Below, piece by piece: positions 47,602 to 57,122 of a stretch of 64,000 nucleotides of DNA. Origin of the DNA: Collimonas humicola (GTDB lineage: Bacteria > Pseudomonadota > Gammaproteobacteria > Burkholderiales > Burkholderiaceae_D); the NCBI RefSeq assembly GCF_018304945.1, contig NZ_JAGQEE010000008.1, positions 248,001 to 312,000 of the forward strand. Direction: 5' to 3'. The translations under genes were made by a program, and so were the position numbers. How positions within the stretch are numbered: position 1 is the stretch's first letter; each line of letters opens with the position of its first letter. The notes below the pieces were generated by a model. It was not told the DNA's origin. It searched no databases and worked only from the letters and a program-made list of their open reading frames with translations.

Positions 47602-49950
47602 TTATATCTTGCCCGCCAGGCTGATCCCTATGGTACGCGGATCGAGCCGGTAGCCTTCCGATACCGACTGCACGTTCGGACGCTGGATCACCTTGTCGTT
47701 ATTGAAGGCATTCTTGACGAACAAGGTCAGCTCCCAGCGGTCGAAGGTGGCGCCGATGCTGGCGTCGAAGGTGCTGTAGGCCGGCCGCTGGTAATCCGGG
47801 TCGGTCGCCACCAGGGTGCCGTGGCTGCTGCCGGTCCAGTGCGCGGCGGCACGCGCAAAGCCGTAGTAATCGCCCGGCAGGTTGAAATTGTACTGGCCGG
47901 TCAGGGTGGCGTTGTATTTAGGCACGCCCTGGATCTGGTCGCCTGCATGCGCATGCAGGGATGGCACATCCGATGACAAGGTGGCATTGGTATAGCCGCC
48001 CGATAGCCCAAGCACGATATTGGAAGCCGGCTTGGCCTTGATCTCGAACTCGGCGCCATAGCTGCTGGCGTTGCCGACATTGGTTTCATAGTCGAAACCG
48101 CAGCCCGGCAGCTGGATATCCTGCTGCAAGCCATTCCATTTGATATAGAACAAGGCGGCATTGACCTGCAGGCGGTTGCCCAGCAGGCGCGACTTGTTGC
48201 CCAGCTCGTAGCTCCACAGCTTGTCCGACTTGAACGAGGTCGGCGCCGCGGTGATGCCGAGATTGTTGAAATCCGCCGCGCACAGCGAAGCCGGGATCGG
48301 ACGGTCGTTGCCGCCCAGGCGGAAGCCTTCGGTGGCTGAGGTGTACACGGTGTTGTTGGGGTCGACTTCCCAGCTCAGCGAGAACTTCGGCGTAAATGCC
48401 GACGACTTGCTGGTGACAGAGGAACTGGTCGGACCGCCGTTCCAGTAAAAATCGCCGTTGCGGCTCAGGCTGTCGGTGGCTTGCAGGTAGCGCATGCCGA
48501 TCGTGGCGTGCAGGCTAGGCATGAAATAGTAGTTCAGCTCGCCGAAGACAGCCTCTTGCTCGGTATGGTAGTGGCGCTCGCTGAAATACGAATTATCGTT
48601 GGGGAAAGCGATGCCGAGCTGGCCCGGGTCGGCTGGATTGGCGCCGAACGCCGCATAGGTCGCGTTGAGGCCGAAAATCGGTTCGTTGTCGGTGACGTTG
48701 GTATGCAGGTTGGCGTAGTAAACCCCGCCCAGCCAGGTGAACGGCGAGACCTTCTGGTCATACGGCTTGGAAGTGACGCGCAGCTCTTGCGAGAATTGCC
48801 GCACCTGGTTTTGCAGGTAGACCGCCGACGGCAAGGCGCCGACCGCGGCCGCCAGGCCTGGCGGCGTAGCCGGCACCGCAAATCCCAGGTTGTTGACAGT
48901 GGTGCCGTCCTGGGTGCGGTTGAAGGTGCGCTGGTAAAAACTGGAGACCGAAATCAGGTCTGCCATGCCCATGTCGTAATTGACAGTCAGGCTGGGCACC
49001 AGCAAACGGTCGTTGCCCGGCTCGCGCACCAGCTTGCCGGTCTGGTTCTTCGGCAGGGCCAGGTAGGAGGCGTCGATATCCTTGGAATTGACTTCCTGGT
49101 AGAACACCGAGGGCGTCAGGCTGAGCTGCGGCGTCGGCGCCCACTTGATGGCCAGCTTGACCACGCTCGCATCCTGCGAGTTGATGCCGCTGGCGACGAC
49201 GTTGCCGGTGGCCGGCGAAACCTGGTCGATATAGCCGCTCTGGTGTCCGCTCTGGACGCCGACGCGCAGCGCCAGTTCGCCCGGAATCAAGGGCTGGTTG
49301 ACAACGCCGTTGACGGTGTAGTTGGCGCCGCCGCCGACGGTCCCCGACACTTCCGAATAGACGCTGGCTTCGCGCTCCTTCAGGTTCGGCTGGTTGCTGA
49401 TGAACTTGATGGTGCCGCCCATCGAACTGGCGCCGTACAAGGTGCCCTGCGGACCGCGCAGCACTTCGATGCGGTCGATGTCGAAGAATTTCGGTTCGGA
49501 ACTGCCGAGGCTGTACAGATTGCGCGTGGTCATCGAGACATCGTCCAGGTAGACGCCCACCGTGGCCGAGCCGGCCGCCGAGCTGATGCCGCGGATTTCG
49601 ATGTTGCTCAGGCCGGCGCCGGCGCCGCTGGCGCCCGAGAACGAGATATTCGGCATGGCCCGCGTGACGTCGGCAAAGTTGTTGATGTGGGCGGCCTGCA
49701 GTTCCTCGCCGCTGATCACCGAAATGCTGAGCGGCACCTTGCTGGCGTCTTCCTTGCGCTTTTGCGCCGTCACCACCACCGCTTCAATCTGCTCGCTCTG
49801 CTTCGCCGTTTTTTTCACCTCGGGCGCGGCGGCCGGATCGGCGCCGGCGGGCGGCTGTTGCGCCGCTGCCGTCGCTGTCGCCAGCAGCAAGGTGGAAGTT
49901 GCCGCGGCCGCGGCAATCGCGCAGGTCAGATTCGAGGAAGCAGGTCTCAT
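47602..49950 (-). CDS. TonB-dependent receptor, siderophore/carbohydrate type
   Basis: A 782-residue outer-membrane receptor with a signal peptide ending near ATATAAAQQ and a TonB box-like VVVTAQKRKED. The plug carries LQAAHINNFADVTRAMPNIS and ends at RIEVLRGPQGTLYGASSMGG; the long barrel finishes with RTIGISLAGKI. This style resembles the sugar/vitamin/siderophore group often annotated only as TonB receptor in alpha- and beta-proteobacteria. It stands alone, divergent from the SDR gene, with its own terminator. No substrate is assigned. Confidence 0.92.
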   Translation of the reverse strand: MRPASSNLTCAIAAAAATSTLLLATATAAAQQPPAGADPAAAPEVKKTAKQSEQIEAVVVTAQKRKEDASKVPLSISVISGEELQAAHINNFADVTRAMPNISFSGASGAGAGLSNIEIRGISSAAGSATVGVYLDDVSMTTRNLYSLGSSEPKFFDIDRIEVLRGPQGTLYGASSMGGTIKFISNQPNLKEREASVYSEVSGTVGGGANYTVNGVVNQPLIPGELALRVGVQSGHQSGYIDQVSPATGNVVASGINSQDASVVKLAIKWAPTPQLSLTPSVFYQEVNSKDIDASYLALPKNQTGKLVREPGNDRLLVPSLTVNYDMGMADLISVSSFYQRTFNRTQDGTTVNNLGFAVPATPPGLAAAVGALPSAVYLQNQVRQFSQELRVTSKPYDQKVSPFTWLGGVYYANLHTNVTDNEPIFGLNATYAAFGANPADPGQLGIAFPNDNSYFSERHYHTEQEAVFGELNYYFMPSLHATIGMRYLQATDSLSRNGDFYWNGGPTSSSVTSKSSAFTPKFSLSWEVDPNNTVYTSATEGFRLGGNDRPIPASLCAADFNNLGITAAPTSFKSDKLWSYELGNKSRLLGNRLQVNAALFYIKWNGLQQDIQLPGCGFDYETNVGNASSYGAEFEIKAKPASNIVLGLSGGYTNATLSSDVPSLHAHAGDQIQGVPKYNATLTGQYNFNLPGDYYGFARAAAHWTGSSHGTLVATDPDYQRPAYSTFDASIGATFDRWELTLFVKNAFNNDKVIQRPNVQSVSEGYRLDPRTIGISLAGKI

Positions 49951-50215
49951 TGTTTTATCGCCCTTATCGTAGACAGCAGTGAAAAATGCTTATCTGCAAT
50001 ATTTATGCCACGCCACGCTTTCCGGCAAAACCAGGCATCGCTACCGGCAACGATCTTGGCTGGCCAAAACCGGCACCGGTTCCTGTGCCACGTTCTGGTG
50101 CGCCCCTGCACCAAGGCAAATGCGGAGCCGCGGTTCTGCGATAGGCAATGGCGGCCCGCCAAATTGGGCTACAATTTCCGGCTAGACCTACACCGCAACG
50201 ACAGGAGCATTGACC

Positions 50216-50962
50216 ATGATTGTCTTGATTACCGGCGCAACCGCTGGCTTCGGCGCCGAAATGGCACGTAAATTCACCAAGAACGGCCATCGGGTCATCG
50301 CTACCGGCCGCCGCAAGGACCGGCTGGACCAGCTGGCCGCCGAACTGGGCGCGGCGGTCCTGCCGATCGTCATGGATGTCACCGACAAGGCTTCCATCAG
50401 CAGCGCGCTGGCGGCGCTACCGCCGGAATGGCAGGAAATCGACGTGCTGGTCAACAACGCCGGCCTGGCGCTGGGCGTGGAATCGGCGCAGCAGGCTTCG
50501 CTGGAAGAATGGGAAACCATGATCGAGACCAACTGCAAAGGGCTGGTGACCATGACCCGCCTGGTGCTGCCAGGCATGGTGGCGCGCGGCCGCGGCACCG
50601 TCATCAATCTCGGTTCGATCGCCGGCGAATATCCGTATCCGGGCGGCAATGTGTACGGCGCCACCAAGGCTTTCGTCAAGCAGTTCACGCTGAACCTGCG
50701 CGCCGACCTGGTGGGCACCGGCGTGCGCGCCACCGACATCGCGCCCGGCCTGTGCGGCGGCACCGAGTTCTCCAACGTGCGCTACCGCGGCGACGACGCA
50801 GCGGCTGCCAAGGTCTATGAAGGCACGCAGCCGCTGACGCCGGCAGATATCGCCGACACCGCGTTCTGGGTCGCCACCCTGCCGCCGCATATCAACATCA
50901 ACCGCATTGAAATGATGCCGACCTGCCAGGGTTTCGCCGGCATGAGCATCAAACGCAATTAA
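50216..50962 (+). CDS. SDR oxidoreductase, YdfG (3-hydroxy acid dehydrogenase)-like
   Basis: A 248-residue classical SDR: TGATAGFGAEMARKF cofactor loop, NNAGLALG, catalytic Ser in VINLGSIAG and Tyr/Lys in VYGATKAFVK. The C terminus PPHININRIEMMP is typical of YdfG, an NADP-dependent dehydrogenase for serine, threonine and related 3-hydroxy acids including malonic semialdehyde. AGGAG precedes the ATG at 50216. Monocistronic, 88 bases before ybgC. Confidence 0.93.
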   Translation: MIVLITGATAGFGAEMARKFTKNGHRVIATGRRKDRLDQLAAELGAAVLPIVMDVTDKASISSALAALPPEWQEIDVLVNNAGLALGVESAQQASLEEWETMIETNCKGLVTMTRLVLPGMVARGRGTVINLGSIAGEYPYPGGNVYGATKAFVKQFTLNLRADLVGTGVRATDIAPGLCGGTEFSNVRYRGDDAAAAKVYEGTQPLTPADIADTAFWVATLPPHININRIEMMPTCQGFAGMSIKRN

Positions 50963-51050
50963 TCAAGCACGATCGCAGGGCGGACACTTGTGTCCACCCT
51001 GCCAGGCCTTGCCTCAGATTTCCGCCAGACAACTTAAAGCAACAGCACCG

Positions 51051-51497
51051 ATGAGCCTCCCCCTTTCCGACCCGCATGCCGATTTCAGCTGGCGCATCCG
51101 CGTGTACTATGAAGACACCGACGCCGGCGGCGTGGTTTTCTATGCCAACTACCTGAAGTTCTTTGAGCGCGCCCGCACCGAATGGCTGCGCGCGGCAGGC
51201 ATCGGCCAGCATGCGCTGGAACAAAGCGACGGCGCCATCTTCATCGTCAAAAGCACCAGCATCGACTATCATGCCCCCGCCAAGCTGGACGACGAGCTGC
51301 AGCTGACCGTGGTGGTCGAACGCCTCGGACGGGCCGGCGTGGACTTCGTCCAGCAAGCCTGGCGCATCGGCGATGGCGAACCGGTCCTGATGTGCACCGG
51401 CCGCATCACCGTGGTGTGTGTCGGCACCGATACGTTTCGGCCGCGCGGCATTCCCAGGCAGGTGCTGGAGAACATCAAAGCCGCCGTCAAAGCCTAA
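51051..51497 (+). CDS. ybgC: Tol-Pal-associated acyl-CoA thioesterase YbgC
   Basis: A 148-residue hotdog-fold thioesterase with the YbgC motif VYYEDTDAGGVVFYANYL containing the catalytic Asp, and ERARTEWLR. It is the usual first gene before tolQ. Here a 280-base gap separates the two. Known YbgC enzymes cleave short-chain acyl-CoA and contact acyl carrier protein. Confidence 0.94.
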   Translation: MSLPLSDPHADFSWRIRVYYEDTDAGGVVFYANYLKFFERARTEWLRAAGIGQHALEQSDGAIFIVKSTSIDYHAPAKLDDELQLTVVVERLGRAGVDFVQQAWRIGDGEPVLMCTGRITVVCVGTDTFRPRGIPRQVLENIKAAVKA

Positions 51498-51728
51498 CCC
51501 AGTCCAGCGCTGGCACGCCTTTCGCTATGGCAATGAGATGAAAGCCGCGCCAGGGCGTCCGCTGCCGATAGTTCAAAAAAGCAATTTTTTGCAGTGCAAT
51601 GAACCTTCTCCAGGCAAGCATGGTCTGAAGCTTCGTTGCAGCGAACTTGGAGCAAAGCGATAGCGCCCGGCAAGATTGCCTGCCCCACCGCAGATATTGC
51701 GGCAAGCACTTTACGTTTACAATTCACT

Positions 51729-51749
51729 GTTTAAGTCTTTTACTTAAAC
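51729..51749. promoter_or_regulatory. Palindrome before tolQ
   Basis: GTTTAAGT and ACTTAAAC are perfect inverted copies around CTTTT, about 28 bases before the tolQ start. It lies in the likely promoter/leader of the tol genes. No T-run follows, so a regulator site or leader hairpin is possible. Confidence 0.35.
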
Positions 51750-51777
51750 CTAAGACCATTCCTCAAGACCGCTATCC

Positions 51778-52479
51778 ATGACTGTCACCCAAGATCTTTC
51801 GTTTATCACCCTTATTACCAACGCATCTGTATTAGTACAGCTGGTCATGGCGCTGCTGCTGGCGGTCTCTGTGATGAGCTGGACTTATATTTTCCGCAAG
51901 ATGTTCGCCATCCGCAGCGCGCGCCGCCAGACGGAAGAATTCGAACGTGCATTCTGGTCGGGCGGCAACCTGGCCACCTTGTACCAGGACGCTACCTCCA
52001 ACCGCCGCAAAGGCGCGAGCCGGACCGGCGCGCTGGAACGCATCTTCGAAGCCGGCATGGACGAGTTCAACAAGGTCAAGGCCTCGCTCGGCAGCAAAGG
52101 CGGCAACGACTCGGCCGCCCTGCTGGACGGCGCCCGGCGCGCGATGCGCGCGGCCTACCAGCGTGAGATGGATGCGCTGGAATCGCACCTGGCCTTCCTC
52201 GCCTCGGTCGGCTCGGTGTCGCCCTATGTCGGCCTGTTCGGCACCGTGTGGGGCATCATGAATGCGTTCCGCGGCCTGGCGAATGTGCAGCAAGCTACCC
52301 TGGCAGCCGTCGCGCCGGGTATCGCCGAAGCCCTGATCGCCACCGCCATCGGCCTGTTTGCGGCGATTCCTGCAGTGGTTGCCTACAACCGCTTCTCGCA
52401 CGACGTCGACCGCCTGGCGATCCGCTTCGAAAGCTTCATCGAAGAATTCTCCAACATCTTGCAACGTCAGGCCCGCTAA
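51778..52479 (+). CDS. tolQ: Tol-Pal system protein TolQ
   Basis: A 233-residue inner-membrane proton-channel subunit of the MotA/ExbB/TolQ family. Three hydrophobic helices are visible: near residues 18-38 (VMALLLAVSVMSWTYIFRKM), near 140-160 (SVSPYVGLFGTVWGIM) and near 175-200 (GIAEALIATAIGLFAAIPAV). It energises envelope constriction at division with TolR and TolA. The stop overlaps the tolR start (TAATG). Confidence 0.96.
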   Translation: MTVTQDLSFITLITNASVLVQLVMALLLAVSVMSWTYIFRKMFAIRSARRQTEEFERAFWSGGNLATLYQDATSNRRKGASRTGALERIFEAGMDEFNKVKASLGSKGGNDSAALLDGARRAMRAAYQREMDALESHLAFLASVGSVSPYVGLFGTVWGIMNAFRGLANVQQATLAAVAPGIAEALIATAIGLFAAIPAVVAYNRFSHDVDRLAIRFESFIEEFSNILQRQAR

Positions 52480-52910
52480 TGTCCGGCTCTTCCATGCGCG
52501 GTGGCCGCCCCCGCAAGTTCAAGGCGGAAATCAACGTCGTCCCGTATATCGACGTGATGATGGTGCTGCTGGTGATCTTCATGGTCTCGGCGCCGCTCAC
52601 CAATCCGAGCGTCATCAATTTGCCGAATGCGGCGAAATCGGCGACGCCGCCGACCGAATATATCGAGATCACCCTGAAGCCGGAGCAGCAGACCAGCGTG
52701 CGCATCAACGGCCAGAAGAGCGGCACCAGCGCCGCTGAAAGCGTGCCGCGCAACGGCCTGAAACGCAAGCTGCAAGCCCTGCACGCCGACAAGCCGGACA
52801 TGCCGGTGATGATTTCGGCCGACAAGGACATCAAATACGATGAAGTGATCCAGGTCATTTCCGAGGCCAAGATGCTTGGCATTAACCGCGTCGGACTGGC
52901 GACAAAGTGA
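52479..52910 (+). CDS. tolR: Tol-Pal system protein TolR
   Basis: A 143-residue ExbD/TolR protein with a short cytoplasmic tail, one helix (VMMVLLVIFMVSAPL) containing the channel Asp in VVPYIDVMMV, and a periplasmic domain. The ATG shares a base with the tolQ stop, indicating coupled translation. Confidence 0.95.
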   Translation: MSGSSMRGGRPRKFKAEINVVPYIDVMMVLLVIFMVSAPLTNPSVINLPNAAKSATPPTEYIEITLKPEQQTSVRINGQKSGTSAAESVPRNGLKRKLQALHADKPDMPVMISADKDIKYDEVIQVISEAKMLGINRVGLATK

Positions 52911-52920
52911 CGATCTGGTT

Positions 52921-53853
52921 ATGACAGGCAACTCCCCGTATTCCGTACCGAAAGAACCCGGCAGCATCCGCGCCATCATCCTTGCAGCGGCAGTGCATGC
53001 CGCCCTGTTTGCATTCCTGTGGTTCGGCATTCATTGGCAGAGCCAGCAGCCGATCGCCGTGGAAGCCGAAGTCTGGAGCCCCGACATCAAGGAAGCCGCG
53101 CCGCCGGCGCCGGAACCGACCCCGCTGCCGCAGCCTACGCCCGAGCCGAAACCGGAACCCGTGGTGCAGGAAACCGCGCCGCCGAAGGTGGTGACGCCGC
53201 CGCAGCCGGATCCTGAAATCGCCCTGGAAAGGGAAAAGAAGCGCAAAGAACAGGAGCGCAAGGACCAGCAACGCCAGGAAGAACTTGAAAAACAACGGCA
53301 ATTGCAAAAAGAGCAAGCTGAAGAAGAGCGCAAGGACAAGCTGAAAGCGGAAGCCGAGCAAAAAGCCGCCAAGGACAAGGCCGCTGCCCAGGAAAAGCAG
53401 AAGCAGGAAGCCGCCAGGAAACTGGAGGCCGACGCCGCCAAGAAGAAACAGGCTGCCGATGCCGCCGCTGAGACCAAGCGCCGCAGCGACGAAATGAAGC
53501 GCATGCTGGGCCAGGCGGTCGGCAACGGCGCCGCCAACAGCAGCGGCACTGCGGCCCAGTCGCAAGGGCCGCGCGGCGATCCTGGCTATGGACAAAAGGT
53601 AGGCGCCAAGATCAAGTCGAACATCATCTTTAATGTGCCTGAAAGCCTGGCCGGAAACCCCGACGTGCAATTCGATGTCCAATTGCTTCCCGACGGCTCG
53701 GTGGCCAGCATTCGACTGAAGAAATCCTCCGGGGTATCCGGCTTTGACGAAGCGGTGAAACGCGCAATCGAGAAATCGGCGCCTTATCCGAAAGACAAGA
53801 CCGGTACTGTACCATCCAGCTTTATCGGAACTCATAGACCGAAAGATCAGTAA
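52921..53853 (+). CDS. tolA: Cell envelope protein TolA
   Basis: A 310-residue protein: one N-terminal helix (AIILAAAVHAALFAFLWFG), a Pro/Glu-rich segment (PAPEPTPLPQPTPEPKPEP), a long charged coiled helix rich in Lys, Glu, Gln and Ala (about 100-205), then a TonB-like C-terminal domain with DVQFDVQLLPDGSVASIRL. It links TolQR to Pal and TolB. Start 10 bases after tolR. Confidence 0.94.
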   Translation: MTGNSPYSVPKEPGSIRAIILAAAVHAALFAFLWFGIHWQSQQPIAVEAEVWSPDIKEAAPPAPEPTPLPQPTPEPKPEPVVQETAPPKVVTPPQPDPEIALEREKKRKEQERKDQQRQEELEKQRQLQKEQAEEERKDKLKAEAEQKAAKDKAAAQEKQKQEAARKLEADAAKKKQAADAAAETKRRSDEMKRMLGQAVGNGAANSSGTAAQSQGPRGDPGYGQKVGAKIKSNIIFNVPESLAGNPDVQFDVQLLPDGSVASIRLKKSSGVSGFDEAVKRAIEKSAPYPKDKTGTVPSSFIGTHRPKDQ

Positions 53854-53856
53854 GCC

Positions 53857-55140
53857 ATGAAAAACAAATTGCATCAAATATTCGCAATCCTCGGACTTGC
53901 AGTGAGCGCGCTGGTTGCCAGCGTCCCGGCCAGCGCCCAGCTGCGCATCGAAACCTCCGGCGTCGGCGCCAGCCAGATCCCGATCGCCATCGCCGGCTTC
54001 AGCGATGAAAACCTGGCGCCGCAACAGGTCACCGCCATCATCAAGGCCGACCTCGCGCGCAGCGGCTTCTTCAAGATCATCGATACCGGCGACGTCATCT
54101 CCGAAGCCAGCCAGGTCAACCTGCCCGACTGGAAAGCGCGCGGCGCCGACGCACTGGTGGTCGGCAGCGTGCAGCGCCTGGCCGACGGCCGTTTCGATGT
54201 GCGCTACCGCTTGCTCGATACCGTCAAATCGTCCCAGCTGTCAGCCCTGGCGATGGCTGCCGCGCCGCAGTACACGCGGGTCACCGCCCACAAGATCGCC
54301 GATGACATCTACGAAAAACTGATCGGCGCGCGCGGCGCTTTCGCTACCCGCATCGCCTACATCATCAAGGCCGGCAAGGAATACCGGCTGGAAGTGGCAG
54401 ACTCCGACGGCGAAGGCACGCAAGTGGCCTTGCGCTCCAACGAACCGATCATCTCGCCGGCCTGGTCGCCGGACGGCACCAAGGTGGCCTACGTTTCGTT
54501 TGAAGCGAAGAAGCCGGTGGTGTATGTGCAGAACCTGATCACCAAACAGCGCATCGTGGTGGCCAACTACAAGGGCAGCAACTCGGCGCCGTCGTGGTCG
54601 CCGGACGGCAGCAAGCTGGCGATTGCGCTGGCGCGCGACGGCCTGACCCAGGTCTACGTGGTCAACAGCGACGGCGGCAACCTGCGCCGCCTGACCCAGA
54701 CCAACGGCATCGACACTGAACCGCAATTTTCGGCTGACGGCCAGAGCATCTACTTCACCAGCGACCGCAGCGGCGGCCCGCAAATCTACAAGATGAGCGC
54801 CAACGGCGGCGACGCCCAGCGCGTGACCTTCGGCGGCAGCTACAACATCAGCCCGCGGATTTCACCGGACGGCAAGACATTAGCGTATATTTCGCAGCGC
54901 GGCGGCCGCTTCCAGCTGTATGCGCTGGACCTGACCAACAACCAGGAGCAGCGTTTGTCGGATACGGTCAAGGATGAATCCCCAAGTTTTTCACCCAATG
55001 GCAAATACATCATGTACGCCACGGAATCAGGACGCCGCGGTTCGCTGGCGGTGGTCTCGGTTGACGGCCGCGTGAAACAGCGTTTAACTATGCAGGCAGG
55101 CGATATACGGGAGCCTACTTGGGGTCCTTTCATGAAATAA
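53857..55140 (+). CDS. tolB: Tol-Pal translocation protein TolB
   Basis: A 427-residue periplasmic protein with a signal peptide ending VPASAQ, an N-terminal alpha/beta domain and a C-terminal beta-propeller with repeated SPDG blades (PAWSPDGTKVAYVSF, PSWSPDGSKLAIAL, PRISPDGKTLAYIS, PSFSPNGKYIMYA). It starts three bases after the tolA stop. Confidence 0.97.
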   Translation: MKNKLHQIFAILGLAVSALVASVPASAQLRIETSGVGASQIPIAIAGFSDENLAPQQVTAIIKADLARSGFFKIIDTGDVISEASQVNLPDWKARGADALVVGSVQRLADGRFDVRYRLLDTVKSSQLSALAMAAAPQYTRVTAHKIADDIYEKLIGARGAFATRIAYIIKAGKEYRLEVADSDGEGTQVALRSNEPIISPAWSPDGTKVAYVSFEAKKPVVYVQNLITKQRIVVANYKGSNSAPSWSPDGSKLAIALARDGLTQVYVVNSDGGNLRRLTQTNGIDTEPQFSADGQSIYFTSDRSGGPQIYKMSANGGDAQRVTFGGSYNISPRISPDGKTLAYISQRGGRFQLYALDLTNNQEQRLSDTVKDESPSFSPNGKYIMYATESGRRGSLAVVSVDGRVKQRLTMQAGDIREPTWGPFMK

Positions 55141-55191
55141 TCAGGTTTTACTTTGAATCGACGTTCGTTTCCCACTCTGGAGAATTAAAAA

Positions 55192-55710
55192 ATGCTAAAT
55201 ATCAGAAACTTTGCCCTTATCGTCGCCAGCGCCATCTTGCTGGCTGCCTGCTCATCCCCTGTCAAGCTGGACGACAAGGCGGTTCCGGTAGTCGATAGCG
55301 GCGCCACCGGCGCGGACGCACGTTCGGTCAATACGGTTGACGCCGGCTCCAGCGATCCGCTGAACCAGCCAGGCGGCATCCTCTCCAAGCGCAGCATCTA
55401 CTTTGATTTCGACAGCTACATCGTCAAGGACGAGTTCAAGTCGGTGGTCGAAGCGCACGCCCAGTACCTGAACAGCCACAAGAACCGCAAGATCATCATC
55501 CAAGGCAATACCGATGACCGCGGCGGCCGTGAGTACAACCTGGCGCTGGGACAAAAGCGTGCTGAAGCGGTTCGCAAGGCGCTGGTATTGTTAGGCGTAT
55601 CCGACACCCAGGTCGAAGCAGTCTCGCTGGGCAAGGAAAAACCTAAGGCCCTCGGCAGCGACGAAGCGTCCTACGCTGAAAACCGCCGTTCAGATATCGT
55701 TTATCAATAA
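55192..55710 (+). CDS. pal: Peptidoglycan-associated lipoprotein Pal
   Basis: A 172-residue outer-membrane lipoprotein. The lipobox LLAAC places the lipidated cysteine near residue 20. The C-terminal OmpA-like domain (IYFDFDSYIVKDEF, GNTDDRGGREYNLALGQKRA) binds peptidoglycan diaminopimelate. Start supported by GGAG upstream. Overlaps the next start as TAATG. Confidence 0.97.
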   Translation: MLNIRNFALIVASAILLAACSSPVKLDDKAVPVVDSGATGADARSVNTVDAGSSDPLNQPGGILSKRSIYFDFDSYIVKDEFKSVVEAHAQYLNSHKNRKIIIQGNTDDRGGREYNLALGQKRAEAVRKALVLLGVSDTQVEAVSLGKEKPKALGSDEASYAENRRSDIVYQ

Positions 55711-56459
55711 TGATGCGGACGTTCTTCAAAGCTACGATGACCGCGGCCATGCTGGCCGCGGTTTTTTCCGCTCCGACCGCCCGCGCCGGGCTGTTTGACG
55801 ACGATGAAGCACGTCGGGCGATATTAGACATACGCGCCAAGATTGACGCGGTCAATGCACGGGTCGACGCCAAGGCGGACAAAACCAGTTCGCTCAGCCT
55901 GTCGGACCAGAATGAGCGCCTGAATCAGGAGCTGGCCAAGCTGCGTGGACAGATCGAAGTGCTCACCAATGAGCTGGCCAACACGCAGCAGCGCCAGAAA
56001 GATTTCTACGTCGACCTGGATACGCGCCTGCGCAAGCTGGAACCGCAAAAGGTCAGCGTCGACGGCCAGGAAGTCAACATCGGCGCCAACGACCAGAAAA
56101 CTTATGACGCAGCGCTGGCGACCTTCAAGTCCGGCGACTACAAGGGTGCAGCCGCAGCCTTCTCCAGCTTTGTGCGCAGCAGCCCGGACTCCGGCCTGGC
56201 GCCATCGGCACAATACTGGCTGGGCAATGCCTACTATGCCCTGCGCGACTACAAGAATGCGATTGCAGCCCAACAGGTGGTCGTCACCAAATATGCCGAC
56301 AACCCCAAGGCCGCGGATGCATTGCTGAATATCTCCAGCAGCTACACCGAGCTGAAGAACAAGCCGCAGGCGAAGCGCGCGCTGGAGCAACTGCTGTCGC
56401 AGTATCCCAACACGCCGGCAGCGCAGACGGCAAAAGAACGCCTGGCCACGCTGAAGTAG
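55710..56459 (+). CDS. cpoB: Cell division coordinator CpoB (YbgF)
   Basis: A 249-residue periplasmic protein: signal peptide ending in APTARA, an N-terminal coiled coil (LSDQNERLNQELAKLRGQIE) that trimerises in homologues, and C-terminal TPR repeats (YDAALATFKSGDYKGAAAAF, APSAQYWLGNAYYALRDYKNA). It couples peptidoglycan synthesis to Tol constriction. Last gene of the tol-pal operon. Confidence 0.95.
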   Translation: MMRTFFKATMTAAMLAAVFSAPTARAGLFDDDEARRAILDIRAKIDAVNARVDAKADKTSSLSLSDQNERLNQELAKLRGQIEVLTNELANTQQRQKDFYVDLDTRLRKLEPQKVSVDGQEVNIGANDQKTYDAALATFKSGDYKGAAAAFSSFVRSSPDSGLAPSAQYWLGNAYYALRDYKNAIAAQQVVVTKYADNPKAADALLNISSSYTELKNKPQAKRALEQLLSQYPNTPAAQTAKERLATLK

Positions 56460-56492
56460 GCGCCGAATATTATTTTGCGGATTTCGCAAATA

Positions 56493-56528
56493 AAAGCGCA
56501 TATAGGTTTGACACCTGATATGCGCTTT
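56493..56528 (+). terminator. Long hairpin ending the tol-pal operon
   Basis: AAAGCGCATAT and ATATGCGCTTT pair perfectly, and the stem extends inward through AGGT/ACCT with one bulge. Only three Ts follow. The hairpin loop holds the TTGACA of the tRNA-Lys promoter, so terminator and promoter are superimposed. Confidence 0.65.
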
Positions 56529-56537
56529 GTCTATAAT
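56508..56537 (+). promoter_or_regulatory. Strong promoter for tRNA-Lys
   Basis: Consensus TTGACA (56508-56513) and TATAAT (56532-56537) with an 18-base spacer, 11 bases before the tRNA. Confidence 0.85.
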
Positions 56538-56548
56538 AGCGGTCTTTC

Positions 56549-56624
56549 GGGTCGTTAGCTCAGCTGGTAGAGCAGCGGACTTTTAATCCGTTGGTCGCAG
56601 GTTCGAATCCCGCACGGCCTACCA
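56549..56624 (+). tRNA. tRNA-Lys(TTT)
   Basis: GGGTCGT pairs with ACGGCCT (with wobble pairs); the anticodon loop CTTTTAA gives TTT for lysine. The T-arm GGTTCGAATCC, discriminator A and encoded CCA are present. Confidence 0.96.
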
Positions 56625-56642
56625 CGAATAAGCAGTACAGAT

Positions 56643-56669
56643 AAGGCCCTCAGCAATGAGGGCCTTTTT
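56643..56669 (+). terminator. Terminator after tRNA-Lys
   Basis: AAGGCCCTCA and TGAGGGCCTT form a perfect 10-base stem with a GCAA tetraloop and five Ts. Confidence 0.88.
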
Positions 56670-57122
56670 CTTTGTCCTCTGACGTTCGATCACCGATGCC
56701 GGATCCCCTTATAGAAATTCTCAATTCCCTGTCGCCCTTGTTTTGGGCAATCCACTGAAGGCTTGATAAGCCGCATAGCCTTCAGGCCTTGAGCAACGAA
56801 TGCATCGCGCCAAGCGCAGCTGGCTCAATCAAAGCAAAGTAGAACGATCTCTGGGAAATGACGTGCAACGAATTTGCCACAGCAAATCGTGAAGGCCGGA
56901 ACTGGCGCCGAGAGCCGGTTCTGCAAGGTTCGCACGACTCAGTAGCATGTGAAGAACCAGTTCCTTGCCCAAGGCAGTTTACGGACCAGGGAGCTGATTT
57001 TATTTGTAGGCAAAAAACAAGGTCAGCAACGAACAGCATTGGCCTCATTGCAAGACCCGCCCCTTGCCTATTGTCGATAAGCGCGTGGCATTTGATTCGT
57101 TTCGCGCTTCATTGACACAAAA
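56670..57122. other. Gene-poor stretch
   Basis: About 450 bases with frames on both strands of 85-88 codons that have no ribosome-binding site, no recognisable motif and irregular composition. I see no supported gene, repeat or RNA here. Confidence 0.5.

Noticed and set aside
48481-50271. A 596-codon frame opposite the TonB receptor
   Set aside because: Antisense shadow of a clear TonB receptor; arginine- and glycine-rich with no domain.
56782-57115. Overlapping 85- to 88-codon frames on both strands
   Set aside because: No ribosome-binding site, no motif and composition unlike neighbouring genes.
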